In this document: piece after piece, positions 35,944 to 48,967 of the stretch
Layout of the letters: the number at the start of each line of letters is the position of its first letter
Position numbering within the stretch: position 1 is the stretch's first letter
Origin: Alisma plantago-aquatica
Taxonomy: Eukaryota; Streptophyta; Magnoliopsida; Alismatales; Alismataceae
Reading direction: 5' to 3'
NCBI GenBank assembly: GCA_963693085.1
Contig: OY856412.1
Location: 1,411,904,894 to 1,411,968,893 of the forward strand
DNA length: 64,000 bases
Notes under the pieces: model-generated
What the model was told of the DNA's origin: nothing
The model's input: only the letters and a program-made list of their open reading frames with translations
Database searches by the model: none
Program-made: the position numbers and the translations under genes

Positions 35944-38149
35944 TGTGACACATCGTTCCAATAAAATGTTATTAACTTAGCGGAAGCGATCACTAAGCAG
36001 CGGATTATCAAAAATCACTAAAAAATTAAAACCATTTTACAGAGAGGTCCACTCATAGGAAAACTCTTTCATAAAGAACTGGAGTAATTTAATTACATAC
36101 TCGTTCACAAGTACATGTCCTGTATCATCTTTTTCTGAGAATTACATGCACCAACTGCTCTGTTAAACTAAACACATGCAGTATAAAATCTCGAGGCACT
36201 AAGACAAAATCTCAAGAACACTAACTACTACTCCGAGGATCTGAGAGTATAGAGACGACACATAGAACTCTATGTACATCTATACAAGACATATCAGCCT
36301 GTGTCTTCACCTAAGAATTCACTACTATCCCTGCTACTGTTGTTGTTGTTGTTCTTCACCTACTGAAGGATTCCTACCTCCTCATCTGCGTCCACCTAAA
36401 AATGTAGATCCCACGGGGGTGAGACAGTTGTAAATGGCCCCAGCGAGAGATAACTTTCTGCCAAAAACATTATTATTGCAGATTAAGAAGATAAATCTAA
36501 ACAGATGAGTCATAATTGCTTAACAATAGTTAATTCATTGTCTAACAGATTAGAACATTAATCTTATCTAAATCCTTTCAGCTGTAACCTGATAGAGCAG
36601 CATATCACTTATCCAATAAGGAATATGAAAATCATGTATAACATTTATCTGCTATACTGAGCAGGATAATATCAACCAATGTTTCTGGTATTTCAACTTT
36701 ATGCAAATACACTACACGACTGATTATATTTTATACACCATGTGTCCAACTACAATTAGCTTGTTGGGATATATCGATATCTTCATTATAGAGTTATATC
36801 TGCAGCATATACACTATTCAGGATTAGATCACATAGCTAATGCCTGGCATTGTTTTGTGGAGTCATCGCATGTAGCCATACTCTTTCAACAAAGTATTGG
36901 GATCTTAATCCCTCATCTCATTAAGTACCTTTCCATTTCTTAACAAGTTCATCATCATGATTTATAGAATATGGGTATTCAAACCCTTAGTTCATCATAG
37001 AATACTTGTTACCACTTAATAGGTAACTTAATACCTTCAGGTCATCTGACCAAGGTAATCATCATTCTTGCTACACAAGCATTCTACATAACTCACAAAG
37101 CTCATTTCACCTCTTGTTACTTCTTTGAAGGTAACAAGGCATATTATGGTTCATTAACAACTTTAATAAAAGGAACATCATAGTTCATACCTGTATATGT
37201 TTATCTTCTCAGGATAACTGCATGTTTAGTACTTCACAATAACATTTATAATGCTTACATATCAACACCATGCAACACAAAGTAATACCATCATTCCCCT
37301 TTTTAGGGTTAGGATTTCTTTTGCATATCATCACCCTCCATTAGGGGTTTTCATAAATAACCATTTAGGTTCTCAAGATCATATTATTAATGATCAAGTC
37401 CTATTTCACTGCTTCACACAGCTAGGAGTCAACATTAATAACATAAGTATTCAATCATACTTATTTATTCTCATCATTCATCATCAAATGAATTATCAAC
37501 ACAAAGTATGAGTTTCTCTCTCATCTTTACCAGAATATGATTGCAACATAGTTTATTGATTTGGATTAACCTTTTCACAAGGCATGTTAGCCTACACTTA
37601 TCAAAGTGCATTACATCTCAATGTAACAACTGACATGACACACTTCATGTGTAACTCATCCAAATATATTGGATTTAAAATACATCAAGGTATATCAATA
37701 TTGAGGTGGTGGATGTGATATATATCATATTTTGATGTATCACTTCCCTCATCACCTTTATCTTACTTGAGTTCATCCACTTAGCTTGTATTAGGGAATT
37801 TTCCATCCTAATACTTCCATATACTAACCTATCACCTTTACTATGAAGTGCATAGGTTACACACAAGAATGGTCCAACTATCTTTAATGATATGGACTCA
37901 TTTCAAGTTAAGGCATTGCTTACTATAAAGTTGCCTATGATCAACCATTTGCGATATTTCACCTTTATAAGGCATTACCCACTATTTTATCATTAGGATT
38001 CTCTCGTACCATTACACACTAATTAGGGTTATGGTTTATCATCATATTTCCCAAGATTAGGACTTCATGTATTATAACTCAAAATTAGAGTTTCACATAC
38101 CTTCGCCCTGTGTTAGGTCTCCTCATCATATCATTGCATAGGGTTTCAC

Positions 38150-38325
38150 ATGGAATCACCCTCAATTAGGGTTTCACATGGCATCACCCTCAATTAGGGT
38201 TTCACATGGCATCACCCTCAATTAGGGTTTCACATGGCATCACCCTCAATTAGGGTTTCACATGGCATCACCCTCAATTAGGGTTTCACATGACATCACC
38301 CTCAATTAGGGTTTCACCAACCTAC
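38150..38325. repeat. 28-bp tandem repeat with telo-box-like core, D 3' LTR
   Basis: Six to seven head-to-tail units each contain CAATTAGGGTTTCACAT. The other LTR of D has about four units at 46310-46430, so the copy number has changed since insertion. Confidence 0.93.
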
Positions 38326-38684
38326 TCAATTAGGGTTTCATGATCTCTTTACAAAGGATCATACCCTAATTGCCTATTATGTTCATGTTGAGAGTGTTGA
38401 GGTTTAACCATTACATGATTGTCATTCATGTAGGAATTCCTATCTCTCTCATCCTCTCTAGGATGTCAATTACATCAATCTTAATTAGATTAGGTCCAAT
38501 CAACTTGAATGAAGGGTTGTCACAACATATTAAATCATTGCTTCCATAAGCATCAAGAGTTAACCACTCAAAAAGGTACTAATTAACCTAGTACCTCAAA
38601 GGTATAACCATTGCAATCACCTTTGATTTGCATCATTATTACTTAATTAGTTAACTGACCTTTAGTCACCTTAGGAGTCCAAAT

Positions 38685-39745
38685 GGTTTGACCAATTGAA
38701 CCTCAAATGGTCTTGGTCACTTAGACCCTAACAGTCTTGGTCACTCAGACATTGAATGGTTTGAAACCGTTTAAGAAAAACAATAATGAAACCGTATGGA
38801 CAATTCACACTTGAAACCACTTGGGTCTCCAAATGGTTTGAAACCATTTGTTCTCAAACGGTCTTGAGACTATTTGATTCCAAACGGTCTTGAAACCATT
38901 TGGACTAAAATGGTCTTAAGACCGTTTGGTCCAAACTCTCTCAAAACTGAATGGACCAAAAAGGTCTTCCATCACTTTATCAATTCAGGGATTCAATCAT
39001 TAAACCATCTATCAATTGAACTACTGATTTATTATTCCATTTAACCATTGAATCACCCTTCAATTGGACCTTCAATTAGGGTTTTGAACCCAATTGAACT
39101 AGGGTTTATAATCAAGAAACCATGACTTAGGGTTTTGAAATCGAGGAACCATCAATGGTTGACATTGTGGAACTAATTCAATTGAAATCATTGGATCATC
39201 ATCCAACCATGATATGACCTGACCTCAAACGGTCTTGAGGTTGTTTGGATGACCTCCAAACGGTCTTGAGACCGTTTGACTCAAACCTTTATTGAAATTT
39301 GTGAAAATCAATTAGGGTTTGCATCATTGAATCAATCATCAATTTAGCTATTGATTGTATTTCAATTTGATAACACTGGATCTTCAACCATCCAATCATA
39401 CTTCATTATAGACTTCCAAACGGTCTTGGTTGACCTTGTCTTGAGACCGTTTGGGTTAGTCAACCCAAAAATTAAATCAATCGATTGAGAATTTCAACAC
39501 TCAACCCGATTAGGGTTTGCAATTGGTAGATTATCCAATCATAGAGCCTTTAGAAACCAATCAATTAAATCTATTAGATCATTATTCAACACATCAGAAA
39601 CCCCCCTCAAATGGTCAATCCCCTCCATTCGGTCAACCACTCCAAACGGTTTGGAACCCAAATCTCCAAACAGTTTGCAAACCGTTTGGTCTCCAAATAG
39701 TTTGGTGAAACTGATTGGACCAAAATTATGAAACCGTTTGCAATA
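38685..39745. repeat. Palindrome field, 3' LTR of element D
   Basis: CCAAACGGTC / GACCGTTTG hairpins with a TTGA loop, for example at 39256-39279. Confidence 0.88.
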
Positions 39746-41131
39746 GATCTTTGTGGAGGTGTATGCTTATGATGATGTCATCATCATCAATATATAAACA
39801 CACGAATCTTGCTGTGATTTTCATGGTGATTGCATCAATCAATCAAATAAAATTTTGGGAATAAAGACGGAATCAACAATTGATGAAGATATGGAATTAA
39901 TAACAAAGTTCAAGGGTTCAAGTTGTATAACCCGCTTTCATTGAGCTTAAAAGCTTCAACATCCACGTCTTTAATGGTGAAAGAAAAACCTTTCACTATC
40001 CCAAGCTCGTCCTTAAGCTTTGAGTGAAAAGGAATGGCTAGAATTAAAGATGGAATGGAGATAAGAAGAAATCATGCATTGATTTTCAATTTCCACCATA
40101 GAATCATGGTTGAAAGTGATGAAGGAGCTTACCTACAGGTTGGGGGTCGTCCTAATGATCCTAAAAATCTCCCTTGGTCGTTTTGCAAGCAAAGAGTGGA
40201 AGTGGATTCGAAAAAGTCTCTCAATTGAGTTGTAAAAGGTGTTTTTATAAGAAAATCAATGAGAGAGAAAATATTTTATAAAATCATTTTAATTCCAAAA
40301 TTGGTACCACCTCTCCCCCATCAATTACTTGCATGCAAAGACATCTTCCCCTCCTTCTACTTACTCTTCATTATACATGATTTAAGGAAAAGCAAATTAA
40401 GCACCTTAAATCATATAATACTATTATCCCATTTTTGGTGGATATTACTTTTGATTTAACTAATGTGAGTGGGTTCTCCACTCACTTGGATATCTTCGTG
40501 CCTTTGAAAGGCACATGCTCGTCCAACCTTATCTAATTTCAACCATTACTATTTTGGTTGAAGGGCACTTCGATTAACACATTTATTTTTGCATTAATTT
40601 GAAGTAAAGTTCCAATTATGCTTAAATCTTGATTATTTTAATATCAAGATTATCTCTTCGAAAATGATTCAAATGAGGCACCCCTCTCAAATTATTTTCA
40701 CTACATGATGCAAAGAATCATGGGGGACCCTCTTGTATTGGCATTTTGCATATTGAACCCTAGGTTTTGGGTAAATTGCACATTACACCAAAACTAGGTT
40801 TTAATGTACAAACATTACTCAACAAGCTCTTTCTTGTTATTCAGGCTTGTAGGAGCCATACAAGTGCATCATACTCACTCCTATGATGATTCAACATATG
40901 AGGAACATTTTTCCATACAAAATTTGCAATTTAACCCCTCAACTTGGGTAATTTGCATTTTAGTCCAAAACAAGTAAAACATTATTTCCACATTATTCAA
41001 AAAGGACTAAAATTGAAATATAAGTTCCTCTTGAGCCTTAATTACTTTTCAAGAGATAAGATCAAGCATATAATCAACTTTATTAAGAAAAACATCTAGG
41101 GTTAAGCATAACCCAGGTCAGGGATGTTACA

Positions 41132-41780
41132 AATTATAAACCCCTAACAAGGATTTCATCCCCAAAATCCCAGGAAAAGGAGAGACATATTTTATTCATT
41201 TATCATACCATCAAGTCTCCACATAACATCTTAATGTCATGGAGATACCATAGATCTTTAATCCACACAAATTTCTTCCACACATGGTTATTCTAAGGAA
41301 ATATTTTTAGCTTGATAAACTTTTCCACCAATTACAATTGTTTCTTCCATTAGTTCAACCTTATCAATGTTTATGTTTATACAGAGCATAAACCCATAAC
41401 ATATGATGTCCATATTATTTTATGTAACTTGATTGATTTCACAATTGGCCAATATAGATAACCAACATAAACCATCTATTATTTCTCAGATACCAGAATC
41501 CTTACTTTGGTATTCATCATATGTGTTGAGAACACATCTCATCCTTCATTTCTCTGTTACCACCAAGGGTACACATGCAAATGGTATTTCTTTTATTTTA
41601 GGACATTGCTTGTTCCATATATCATTATCTTGGAACCAAAGTCCAAAGCAAACTGATACTTTTCTAAATATCCATCAACGGATTATTTCTAATCCATGTA
41701 CATCAAGTGTCATAATACTTACTTGATTGTCATGTTAATGAAAGGAAGAAACATATAGGAACATACCCCTATCATTACCC
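41132..41780 (-). pseudogene. Element D polypurine region and protease trace
   Basis: Minus-strand TTAGGGGTTTATAATTT abuts the 3' LTR (41132-41150), as in element C. Reading leftward from about 41715 the minus strand shows a weak match to the second half of the gypsy protease: a LDVHGLE-like block, then a block aligned with the LERYKVVLD region of C, ending around 41560. There are stops and no active-site motif. RT and everything after it are absent. Confidence 0.55.
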
Positions 41781-41848
41781 AAGGTTGTTTATCAAAGGGG
41801 AAACATATATATTTAATAGAGGTAATCCACTCAGCAATCCTTTATTCG

Positions 41849-42410
41849 TTTGGGAAAGTTCACTTAGCAATTCCTATGTAATTAAGAAAGTTTACTTAGC
41901 AATTCCTCTTTAGTTGGGAATGTTCAGTTAGCACTTCCTCATTAGTTGGGAAAGTTCACTTAGCACTTCCTCATTAGTTGGGAAAGTTCACTTAGCACTT
42001 CCTCATTAGTTGGGAAAGTTCACTTAGCACTTCCTCATTAGTTGGGAAAGTTCACTTATCACTTCCTCATTAGTTGGGAAAGTTCACTTAGCACTTCCTC
42101 ATTAATTGGGAAAGTTCACTTAGCACTTCCTCATTAGTTGGGAAAGTTCACTAGCACTTCCTCATTAGTTGGGAAAGTTCACTTAGCACTTCCTCATTAG
42201 TTGGGAAAGTTCACTTAGCACTTCCTCATTTGTTGGGAAAGTTCACTTAGCACTTCCTCATTAGTTGGGAAAGTTCACTTAGCACTTCCTCATTAGTTGG
42301 GAAAGTTCACTTAGAACTTCCTCATTAGTTGGGAAAGTTCACTTAGCACTTCCTCATTAGTTGGGAAAGTTCACTTAGCACTTCCTCATTAGTTGGGAAA
42401 GTTCACTTAG
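41849..42410. repeat. 32-bp tandem array, about 17-18 copies, in element D
   Basis: Direct units of 32 bp containing TTGGGAAAGTTCACTTAG and CACTTCCTCATTAG run head to tail. The central copies are almost identical and the outer ones (41849-41930) diverge. One copy has lost a base (near 42150). The array sits between the protease trace and gag. Confidence 0.97.
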
Positions 42411-42844
42411 CAAATCCCTATTTGGTTTCATTATACTCACTAGATTGTTTCAGAATGACTACTTGATCAGAGTAATCAGAAAGATAACAATCTAAGAGTT
42501 CCATACTCGCCCTATCTCCAATAATCATATACCTGACCAGGGTATACAAATATTGAGATTAGGTAGTATGCACTTTATTTACTATCATGTTCCTCACTTT
42601 TCATATCATTATACACACATGATTTTTCATTCCTGGATTTTCTTCAAGCATCACTTCTATATCTCATCTTTTATCACACAGATAAGAGAGATTATAAAGC
42701 ATTTTAAGGAATACTGAGTAAAATGTAAATTCTCATCTTTCTTGTGTCCTTATAGGACTAGTCAGGGGAAGTTCAAAAACAACTATTTTCTTATTTTTAA
42801 CACATAGAATCATGAAATGAAATATCAGAATAAATCTATTTCAT

Positions 42845-44048
42845 CTGACCTATCACAACCCGAGGGTTGGCTATTGCATCAGATTGATTCATTGTGTAGA
42901 ACCTCACAGTTGCTGGCTGTTGACCCTGTGCTTGATTGTTAGGTGTTGATGAACCAGCTCAGGATGCTTGTCCACATCCTCTTTACTAGAATACTGCCTC
43001 CTTTGTGAACCTTGCTGACTCTGCCCCTGGGGTTGAGTCACCATTGTATTCCCATCTGGACAATCCTTTGCTAGATGTCTTGGTTGTCTACATTGGTAAC
43101 AGACCCTAGTCACAAAATAGGGTCTGTGAGATCCAGTCACCGATGTTGATGCTATGCCAGAGGCTCTACTTGGAGCAATACTATGGTCCCTACCCTACTT
43201 GACATCCATTGCATCTGGGTATTGAATCTCAATGGTGCTACCGATGCATAAAATCTCAGCTTCTTAAAACTTTTGGATCTTTGTCCCATTTCTCAATTTC
43301 AAACCTTTCAATCCTCCTTACCGACTCCACAAAAGTGGCAAACATCTCCCTGTTCTCTAAAGCAGACACAAGAGTGGTCAGTTCAGCGTTCAACCCCTTC
43401 TCAAAATGCCGAATTCCTTCCTCATCATTAACTGCCATATGCGGACAAAACCGCAAAAGCTCCATGAACTTAGCTTCATACTCGCTAACGTTCATCTGTC
43501 CTTGTCTGATCTTCTCAAATTGAGAGATCTTCTCATCTAGATACGTCTTAGGGAAGTATTTACTGAAAAACTCTCGTCAGAATACCTCCCATCCAATTTC
43601 TTCACCTGGCCTCTTGTCTTCTTCTAATATCCACCAGTGACCAGCACTCCCTTTTAGGAGGTACACTGCATGTCTTACCTTCTCGACTTCAGGAATATCA
43701 AGGATCCTGAAAGCCTTCTCCAGCTCCATCAGCCACAAATCAACATCTGCTGGATCAGCTGTACCAACATAATCTATGGCTCCAACCCGGTGAAGTCTCT
43801 CCGACTCCATATCCCTCATTGTGGGCTGGTGCCCTAGGTGCAGGTGGTGGCATCCTATCAGCCATGTGTGTTATAGTTGCCATAAACTGGTCGAACATGG
43901 TATGGAAGGCTGTATTCTCTATCATAGCTGGGTCAAACTGGGGATGTCCAGGTACTGGCTCCTTCCTAACCTGATCCCTTGCACCTCCTCCTGGTGCAGC
44001 AACGCTGATCTCAGCAGAATGTTCTTCATGTGATCCAGACATCTTCAA
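42845..44048 (-). pseudogene. Element D gag
   Basis: The start MSGSHEEH near 44040 corresponds to that of C and E. The frame shifts around 43800 and then gives DVDLWLMELEKAFRI, LLKGSAGHWW and the retrotransposon-gag domain. A TGA interrupts EVF-REFFSKYFP (near 43577), where C and E have an Arg codon. The next piece (43495-43256) gives the C-terminal half with ELLRFCPHMA. The zinc knuckle CYQCRQPRHLAKDC is intact in form (about 43085-43125). The tail ends near the AMNPPDA-like block common to C. All structural motifs of gag are present but the frame is broken. Confidence 0.9.
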
Positions 44049-44157
44049 GTTCTTCTTCTCCTATATGAGCAGAAGATACTATCAGATGAACTGGAAGACA
44101 CTTAGAACAGACTCAACATTCTTAATCCTATGTCTCTGTAGACTCAGCGGACCTAGA

Positions 44158-44169
44158 GCTCTGATACCA
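44158..44169 (-). promoter_or_regulatory. Element D primer-binding site (initiator Met-tRNA)
   Basis: Minus-strand TGGTATCAGAGC lies six bases from the LTR end at 44176. Confidence 0.93.
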
Positions 44170-44175
44170 CTAAAT

Positions 44176-47100
44176 TGTGACGCATCGTTCGAATAAAACA
44201 TTATTAACTTAGTGAAAGCGATCACTAAGCAGCGGATTACCGAAAATCACTAAAAATTAAAACCATTTTACAAAGAGGTCCACTCATAAGAAAACTCTTT
44301 CATAAAGAACTGGAGTAATTTAATTACATATTGGTTCACAAATACATGTCATGTATCATCTTTTTCTAAGAATTACAAGCATCAACTGCTCTGTTAAACT
44401 AAACACAGGCAGTATAAAATCTTGAGGCACTAAGACAAAATCTCAAGAGCACTAACTACTACTCTGAGGACCTGAGAGTATAAAGATGACACATAGGAAT
44501 CTATGTACATCTATACAAGACATATCAGCCAGTGTCTCCACATGAGAATTCACTGCTGTCCCTGTTGTTGTTGTTGTTGTTCTTCACCTACTGAAGGATT
44601 CCTACCTCCTTGTCCACGTCCACCTAAAATGTGGTTCCCACGGGAGTGAGACAATTGTAAATTGCCCCAGAGAGAGATATAACATTCTGCCAAAAACATT
44701 ATTATTGTAGATTAAAAAGATAAATCTGAACAGAGGAGTCATAATTGCTTAACAACAGTTAATTCATTGTCTAACAGATTAGAACATTAATCTTATCTAA
44801 ATCCTTTCAGCTATAACCTGATAGAGCAGCATATCACTTATCCAATAAGGAATATGAAGATCATGTATAACATTTATCCACTATACTGAGTAGGATAATG
44901 TCAACCTATGTTTCTCATATTTCAACTTTATGCAAATACACTACATGGCTAATTACATTTTACACACCATGTGTCAAACTAAAATTAGCTTGTCAAGATA
45001 TATTGATATCTTCATTATAGAGTTACATCTGCAACATATACTCTCTTCAGGCTTAGATCACATAGATAATGCCTGGCATTGTTTTGTGGAGTCATGACCT
45101 GTAGCCATATTCTTTCAACAAAGTATTGGGATCTTAATCCCTCATCTCACCAAGTACCTTTCCATTTCTTAACAAGTTCATCATCATGATTTATAGAATA
45201 TGGGTATTCAAACCCTTAGTTCATCATAGAATACTTGTTACCACTTAATAGGTAACTTAATACCTTCAGGTCATCTGACCAAGGTAATCATCATTCTTTC
45301 TACACAAGCATTCTGCATAACTCACAAAGCTCATTTCACCTCTTGTTACTTCTTTGAAGGTAACAAGGCATATTATGGTTCATTAACAACTGTAATAAAA
45401 GGAACATCATAGCTCATACCTGGCTATATTTATCTTCTCAGGATACCTGCATGTTTAGTACTTCATGATAACAGTTATAATGCTTACATATCAACACCAT
45501 GCAACACAAAGTAATACCATTATTCCCCTTTTTAGGGTTAGGATTTGTTTTGCATATCATCACCCTCCATTAGGGTTTTTCATAAATAACCATTTAGGTT
45601 CTCAAGATTATATTATTAATGATCAAGTCCTATTTCATTGCTTCACACATCTAGGAGTCAACATTAATAACATAAGTATTCAATCATACTTATTTATTCT
45701 CATCATTCATCATTAAATGAATTATCAACACAAAGTATGAGTTTCTCTCTCATCTTTACCAGAATATGGTTGCATCATAGTTTATTGATTTGGATTAACC
45801 TTTTCACAAGGCATGTTAGCCTGCACTTATCAAAGTGCATTACATCTCAATGTAACAACTGACATGACACACTTCATGTGTCACTCATCCAAATATATTG
45901 GATTTAAAATACATCAAGGTATATCAATATTGAGGTGCTGGATGTGATATCTATCATATTTTGATGTATCACTTCCCTCATAACCTTTATCTTACTTGAG
46001 TTCATCCACTTATCTTGTATAAGGGTATTTTCCATACTAATACTTCCATATACTAACCTATCACCTTTACTGTGAAGTGCATAGGTTACACACAAGAATG
46101 GTCCAACTATGTTTAATGATATGGACTCATTTCAGGTTAAGGCATTGCTTACTATAAAGTTGCCTATGATCAACCATTTGAGATATTTCACCTTTATAAG
46201 GCACTACCCACTATTTTATCATTAGGGTTCTCTCGTACCATCTCAAAATAGAGTTTCACATACCTTCTCCCTATGTTAGGTCTCCTCATCATATCATTGC
46301 ATAGGGTTTCACATGGCATCGCCCTCAATTAGGGTTTCACATGGCATCACCCTCAATTAGGGTTTCACATGGCATCACCATCAATTAGGGTTTCACATGG
46401 CATCACCCTTAATTATGGTTTCACCAACCTACTCAATTAGGGTTTCATGATCTCTTTACAAAGGATCATACCCTAATTACCTATTATGTTCATGTTGAAA
46501 GTGTTGAGGTTTAACCATTACATGATTGTCATTCATGTAGGAATTCCTCTCTCTCTCTCTCTCATCCTATCTAGGATGTCAATTACTTCAATATTAATTA
46601 GATTAGGTCCAATCAACTTGAATGAAGGGTTGTCACAATATATTAAATCATTGCTTCCATAAGAATCAAGAGTTAACCACTCAAAAAGGTACTAATTAAC
46701 CTAGTACCTCAAAGGTATAACCATTGTAATCACCTTTGATTTGCATCATTATTACTCAATTAGTTAACTGACCTTTAATCACCTTAGGTGTCCAAATGGT
46801 TTGACCAATTGAACCTCAAATGGTCTTGGTTACTTAGACCCCAACGGTCTTGGTCACTCAGACATTGAATGGTTTGAAACCGTTTAAGCAAAACAATAAA
46901 GAAACCATATGGACAATTCACACTTGAAACCACTTGGGTCTCCAAACAGTTTGAGACCGTTTGATCCCAAATGGTCTTGAGACTGTTTGGACTCAAACGG
47001 TCTTAAGACCATATGGTGCAAATTCTCTCAAAACCGAATGGACCAAAAAGGTCTTCCATCACTTTATCAATTCAGGGTTTCAATCATTAAACCATCTATC

Positions 47101-48967
47101 AATTGAACTAATGATTTATTATTCCATTGAACCATTGAATCAACCTTAAATTGGACCTTCAATTAGGGGTTTGAACCCAATTGAACTAGGGTTTATAATC
47201 AAGAAACCATCACTTAGGGTTTTGAAATCGAGGAACCATCAATGGTTGACATTGTGGAACTAATTCAATTGAAATCATTGGATCATCATCAAACCATGAT
47301 ATGACCTGACCTCAAATGGTCTTGAGGTCGTTTGGATGACCTCCAAATGGTCTTGAGACCATTTGACTCAAACCTTTATTGAAATTTGTGAAAATCAATT
47401 AGGGTTTGCATCATTGAATCAATCATCAATTTAGCTATTGATTGTATTTCAATTTGATAAAACTGGATCTTCAACCATCCAATCATACTTCATTATAGAC
47501 TTCCACACGGTCTTGTTTGACCTCCAAACTATCTTGAGACCATTTGGGTGACCTCCAAATGGTCTTGAGACCGTTTGGGTTAGTCAACCCAAAAATTAAA
47601 TCAATCGATTGAGAATTTCAGCACTCAACCCGATTAGGAAGCTTGCTGTGATTTTCATGGTGATTGCATCAACCAATCAAATAAAATTTCAGGAATAAAG
47701 AAGGAATCAACAATTGATAAAGATATGGAATCAATAACAAAGTTCAAGGGTTCAAGTTATATAACCCACCTTAATTGAGCTTCAAAGCTTCAACCTCCAC
47801 TTATTTAATGTTGAAAGAAACACCTTTCACTATCCCAATCTCATCCTTAAGCTTTGAGTGAAAAGGAATGGCTAGAATTGGCGATGGAATGGAGATAAGA
47901 AGAAATCATGCATTGATTTTTGATTTCCACCATAGAATCATGGTTGAAAGTGATCAAGGAGCTTACCTATAGGTTGGGGGTCGTCCTCTTGATCCTCCAA
48001 AGATCCATTGGCCATTTTTCAAGCAAATAGTGGAAGTGTATTCGAAAAAGTCTCTCAATTGAGTTGTAAAAGGTGTTTTTATAAGAAAATCAACGAGAGA
48101 GAAAATATTTTATAAAATCCTTTTAATTTCAAAATTGGTGACACCTCTCCCCCATCAATTCCTTGCATGCAAAGCCATATTCCCCTCCTTCGAATTCCTG
48201 TTCATTATCCATGATTTAAGGAAAAGAAAATTAAGCACCTTAAATCATATAATACTATTATCCCATTATTAGTGGATATTACTTTTGATTTAACTAATGT
48301 GAGTGGGTTCTCCACTCACTTGGATATCTTCGTTCCTTTGCAAGGCACATTCTCGTCCAACCTTATATAATTTCAACCATTACCATTTTGGTTGAAGGGC
48401 ACTTCGATTAACATATTTATTTTTGCATTAATTTGAACTAAAGTTCCTATTATGCTTAAATCTTGATTATTTTAATATCAAGATTCTCTCTCTTCCAAAA
48501 TGATTCAAATGAGGTGCCCCTCTCAAATTATTTTCTCTACATGATGCCAAGAATCATGAGGGACCCTCTTGAAGTGGAATTTTGCATATTGAACCCTAGG
48601 TTTTGGGTAAATTACACATTACACGAAAACTAGGTTTTAATGCACAAACATTAGTCAACATGCTCTTTCTTGTTATTCATGCTTGTAGGAGCCATAGAAC
48701 TGCATCATACTCACTCCTATGATGCTTCAACATATGAGGAATATTTTTTCATACACAATTTGCAATTTAACCCCTCAACTTAGGTAATTTGAATTCTAGT
48801 CCAAAACAAGTAAAACATTATTTCCACATTATTCAAAAAGGACTAAAATTGAAATATAAGTTCCTCTTGAGCCTTAATTACTTTTCAAGAGATAAGAGTA
48901 AGCATATAATAAAATTTATTAAGCAAAACATCTAGGGTTAAGAATAACACAAGCCATGGATGTTACA
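44176..48967 (-). repeat. Element D, 5' LTR (4792 bp)
   Basis: It begins TGTGACGCATCG and ends GGATGTTACA. It is collinear with 35944-41131 apart from fewer 28-bp repeats (46310-46430) and a deletion at about 47637, where the sequence jumps from CCCGATTAGG straight to GCTTGCTGTGATTTTC. The palindrome field is at 46790-47580 and a CT microsatellite at about 46546-46564. Confidence 0.93.

Larger units (their letters stand above)
35944..41131 (-). repeat. Element D, 3' LTR (5188 bp)
   Basis: It begins TGTGACACATCG and ends GGATGTTACA. It has the leader block (36412-36455), a seven-copy 28-bp tandem repeat (about 38150-38320), the palindrome field (38685-39745), and about 290 bp near 39517-39806 that the other LTR lacks. 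Confidence 0.93.
35944..48967 (-). mobile_element. Element D: gag-only giant-LTR retrotransposon, 13.0 kb
   Basis: Two related LTRs (35944-41131 and 44176-48967) flank a 3.0-kb interior with a primer site, a gag remnant and a protease trace, but no RT, RNase H or integrase. The LTR ends (TGTGAC...GATGTTACA) match A and C. The target duplication is ATTAG on the left and ATTTG on the right, one mismatch. The layout fits the TR-GAG type of non-autonomous element known in plants, which would depend on a partner such as C for pol. Confidence 0.9.

Noticed and set aside
38150..38325. Interstitial telomere
   Set aside because: Only the core TTAGGGTTT resembles the plant telomere; it is embedded in a 28-bp unit and never forms a pure 7-bp array.
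41849..42410. CRISPR-like array
   Set aside because: The units are contiguous 32-bp tandem repeats without unique spacers, and the DNA is plant nuclear.
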